Assembly: GCA_028285245.1 (NCBI GenBank)
Contig: JANQPY010000026.1
Coordinates: 24,697-88,696 of the forward strand
DNA length: 64,000 bases
Origin: Gammaproteobacteria bacterium
Lineage (GTDB): Bacteria; Pseudomonadota; Gammaproteobacteria; Steroidobacterales; GCA-2729495
Direction of reading: 5' to 3'
The notes beneath the pieces are model-generated. The model saw only the letters and a list, made by a program, of their open reading frames with translations, was not told the origin of the DNA and did no database searches. This document shows positions 62,312 through 64,000 of the stretch, piece after piece; the stretch's first letter is position 1; each line of letters opens with the position of its first letter. Position numbers and translations under genes: made by a program.

Positions 62312-62722
62312 TCACTCATTGTCACGCATTACATCCATGAGTTTGCGCAGCAGCCTGCGGTGCGGTCGCCGCACGAAGCCATCGAGAATACGCGCGTTGT
62401 TTGGCAGCCGGCCAAGGCGCAAGTGTTCGGCGACGATGCGGGCCAGCGCAGGCCATTCCTGCTGCTCAACTGCCGCATGATGCGGCCAGTCGAGCGCTGC
62501 CGCTGATTGCCATTCCCGCCAGAAACGCATTGCCAACTTATAGACAGGGCGAGGAATGTCATTGATGGGCAAAACCTCCCGCTGTACTGACACAAGCTGT
62601 AGCCCAACCTGAGCAAATTCAGCCCGGTCATGCGCATCTGCATCGTTTTCCAGTGCTCGCGCCAATATTTCCGCCGCTTTCAAGGCAATCGCATCCTTAC
62701 GGTCAGTTATCCATGCCCACAT
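62312..62722 (-). CDS. Hypothetical protein, 136 aa
   Basis: I do not recognise the family. A helical, soluble protein with no signal; AAEILARALENDADAHDRAEFAQ and LARIVAEHLRLGRLPNN look like amphipathic helices. The ATG at 62722 lies inside the end of the GST gene (20-base overlap), a sign of coupling. Real coding is likely from its length and position but not proven; the other frame over the same region is shorter. Confidence 0.45.
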   Translation of the reverse strand: MWAWITDRKDAIALKAAEILARALENDADAHDRAEFAQVGLQLVSVQREVLPINDIPRPVYKLAMRFWREWQSAAALDWPHHAAVEQQEWPALARIVAEHLRLGRLPNNARILDGFVRRPHRRLLRKLMDVMRDNE

Positions 62723-63302
62723 AGCCGGGCGTTGCGGCCACGCGGTTCAACCACGCTTGTACCGCCGGATACTGCTTCAGCTCAAAGCCGCCCTCATGCG
62801 CGACATGCGTGTAAGCATACAAAGACACGTCTGCGATGGTCAGCGCTTTTCCTACACAATAAGGTTGCTCGGCGAGGTGTACTTCCATCACCCGCAGGGC
62901 CTTGTGACCGCCGGCCTGTTTCTCCTCATACTCTGCCTTGCGAGCGGCGGGGAGGCCCAGATACTTTGCAATAAACCGGGCTACGGCAATGTAAGGCTCG
63001 TGGCTGTACTGCTCGAAGAACTGCCACTGCAGCACCTGAGCACGCGCGTACGCCTCCGTGGGCAGCAGCTTCGAGCCGTCGGCAAGAAAGTTGAGAATGG
63101 CATTCGATTCCGCCAGCCGGCGCCCGTCATCAAGTACCAACAGCGGGATCTTGCCGTTGGGATTCATCTCCAGGAACGTGTTGGTGCCAGTCTCGCCGGC
63201 AAGAATATCCACATGCGTCCACACGTGCTCAATATCCAGCAAGGCCGCCAGCAGTTTGACCTTGTAGCAATTACCGGACTGGATATCGCCGTAAATGCGC
63301 AT
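62703..63302 (-). CDS. Glutathione S-transferase family protein
   Basis: A 199-residue GST. Thioredoxin-like N-domain MRIYGDIQSGNCYKVKLLAALL with NPNGKIPLLVLDDGRRLAESNAIL for glutathione binding, and an all-alpha C-domain with LTIADVSLYAYTHVA. Conjugates glutathione or isomerises a substrate in the cytosol. AAGGAAT precedes ATG 63302. Followed by the small hypothetical gene. Confidence 0.9.
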   Translation of the reverse strand: MRIYGDIQSGNCYKVKLLAALLDIEHVWTHVDILAGETGTNTFLEMNPNGKIPLLVLDDGRRLAESNAILNFLADGSKLLPTEAYARAQVLQWQFFEQYSHEPYIAVARFIAKYLGLPAARKAEYEEKQAGGHKALRVMEVHLAEQPYCVGKALTIADVSLYAYTHVAHEGGFELKQYPAVQAWLNRVAATPGYVGMDN

Positions 63303-63484
63303 GAAATTCCTTGCGACCGGGTGACTTGTAACGCAGCACTCTAGCGCTCACCCAATCAGCCTGACAAGCACCTCATGCCAGCGCGTGGCAGGCTGGTCGA
63401 GCCGGTACAATGTGCCGGCAGCCGGCGGTCTGGTACCTACCGGAACCGGTTTGCCTAGTTACTCATTGCTGAGGACCGAACACG

Positions 63485-64000
63485 ATGTCTGCACGGATCA
63501 TTGCAGTTTCTCTATGTCTGCTTGGCCTTTCACCTGGCGCCGGATCTGCCGGAGAACCAGACCTGATTGATGTCAATGACAACGCCGACCATGCCGCCAT
63601 GAAAGCCCAGCTGGAAGGCGTGATTGATGCCTACAACGCGGCTGACCCATCCGCATTCAAAGCCGCCTACACCGAAGATGCCTGGGTGATCTCTATGCGC
63701 CGCCCCATCAAGGCCTCACGCGAAGAGATTGGGGCTGCATTCACGCCCGGCATGTCGATGTATTCATTCGACACTGAGCTGCGCGTGCTTGATGTCGAAG
63801 TACACGGCGATATCGCCTATATGATCGGACGCAGCACTCTCACCGGTGAGCCGAAGGAAGGTGCTACCGTGCCAGCGTTTGTCGAAGAACGTATCTACAC
63901 TGCGATCTTCAAACGCGAGAACGATGCATGGCTGATTCACCGCCACATGGAGTCGACTTCGCCCACGTCGGACTCTGACCTGCCAGTGTTAATTGGCGAG
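63485..64000 (+). CDS. Secreted SnoaL/NTF2-like protein (partial at right edge)
   Basis: 172 codons are visible with no stop before the window ends. A signal peptide covers residues 1 to about 22 (IIAVSLCLLGLSPGAGSAG). The mature part is the NTF2-like cone of DUF4440/SnoaL-type proteins: MKAQLEGVIDAYNAADPSAFKAAYTEDAWVIS, then EIGAAFTPGM, and AIFKRENDAWLIHRHMES. Role unknown; such proteins may be ligand-binding or enzymatic. GAGGAC lies eight bases before the ATG, and TACAAT at 63405-63410 could be a -10. Confidence 0.8.
   Translation, partial: MSARIIAVSLCLLGLSPGAGSAGEPDLIDVNDNADHAAMKAQLEGVIDAYNAADPSAFKAAYTEDAWVISMRRPIKASREEIGAAFTPGMSMYSFDTELRVLDVEVHGDIAYMIGRSTLTGEPKEGATVPAFVEERIYTAIFKRENDAWLIHRHMESTSPTSDSDLPVLIGE

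Noticed and set aside
1..64000. CRISPR arrays, insertion sequences, prophage, rRNA and tRNA genes
   Set aside because: Reading both strands I found no regular short repeats, transposase-like protein, phage structural gene or cloverleaf-like sequence.

Overview
The window is about 64 kb of gene-dense, GC-rich bacterial chromosome. It most likely comes from a gammaproteobacterium, probably an uncultivated lineage in the broad neighbourhood of Xanthomonadales, Steroidobacterales or Woeseiaceae; that placement is inference from gene content. Supporting signs are a bifunctional HisB (phosphatase plus dehydratase) inside a compact his operon, a TrpR-family regulator heading that operon, a DUF3450-ExbB-ExbB-ExbD-ExbD-TonB-TPR energy-transduction operon, the end of a type II secretion (gsp) operon, and CoA-based and TRAP-based catabolic genes. 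I see no prophage, insertion sequence, CRISPR array, rRNA or tRNA.

Layout. 1-1.3 kb: tail of gspL, then gspM and gspN. 1.4-7.3 kb: two-gene AddAB-like helicase-nuclease operon (minus strand). 7.4-28 kb: mixed metabolic and transport genes, comprising an AlaA-type aminotransferase, four-gene-scale transport capacity (three MFS carriers and a TRAP transporter whose binding protein is encoded apart from its permeases), EtfBA, peroxiredoxin, two paralogous SDRs flanking an aldehyde dehydrogenase, an aldo/keto reductase, MscS, and a cytochrome b561/cytochrome c pair. 28-36.5 kb: an IclR-headed catabolic cluster with hydantoinase/carboxylase-type HyuB and HyuA, an HMG-CoA-lyase-type enzyme, a family III CoA-transferase and a double-glyoxalase protein. 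36.5-43.4 kb: minus-strand operon DUF3450, two ExbB, two ExbD, TonB, TPR, 2Fe-2S ferredoxin and a fumarylacetoacetase-fold protein. 43.8-50.6 kb: ilvC-leuA-ilvE-leuC-leuD-leuB behind an attenuator-like leader. 50.6-51.7 kb: metB. 51.9-58.9 kb: TrpR-like regulator and hisGDCBHAFE. 59-64 kb: thioesterase-like, KPR-like, DUF1838, a secreted metallopeptidase-like protein, a small unknown, a GST and a truncated SnoaL-like secreted protein.

The most unusual observations are: hisF has no canonical start codon that keeps its catalytic Asp, and its conserved Met1 position is an ATT; the TrpR-like gene is preceded by a near-perfect palindrome with the same half-site and length as the trp operator; HyuB ends in a histone-H1-like Lys/Arg/Ala tail; the ilvC leader can form mutually exclusive terminator and antiterminator structures; and the fumarylacetoacetase-fold protein lacks two expected metal ligands. 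The catabolic cluster at 28-36.5 kb is the best candidate for an undescribed pathway, but its substrate cannot be read from sequence alone.
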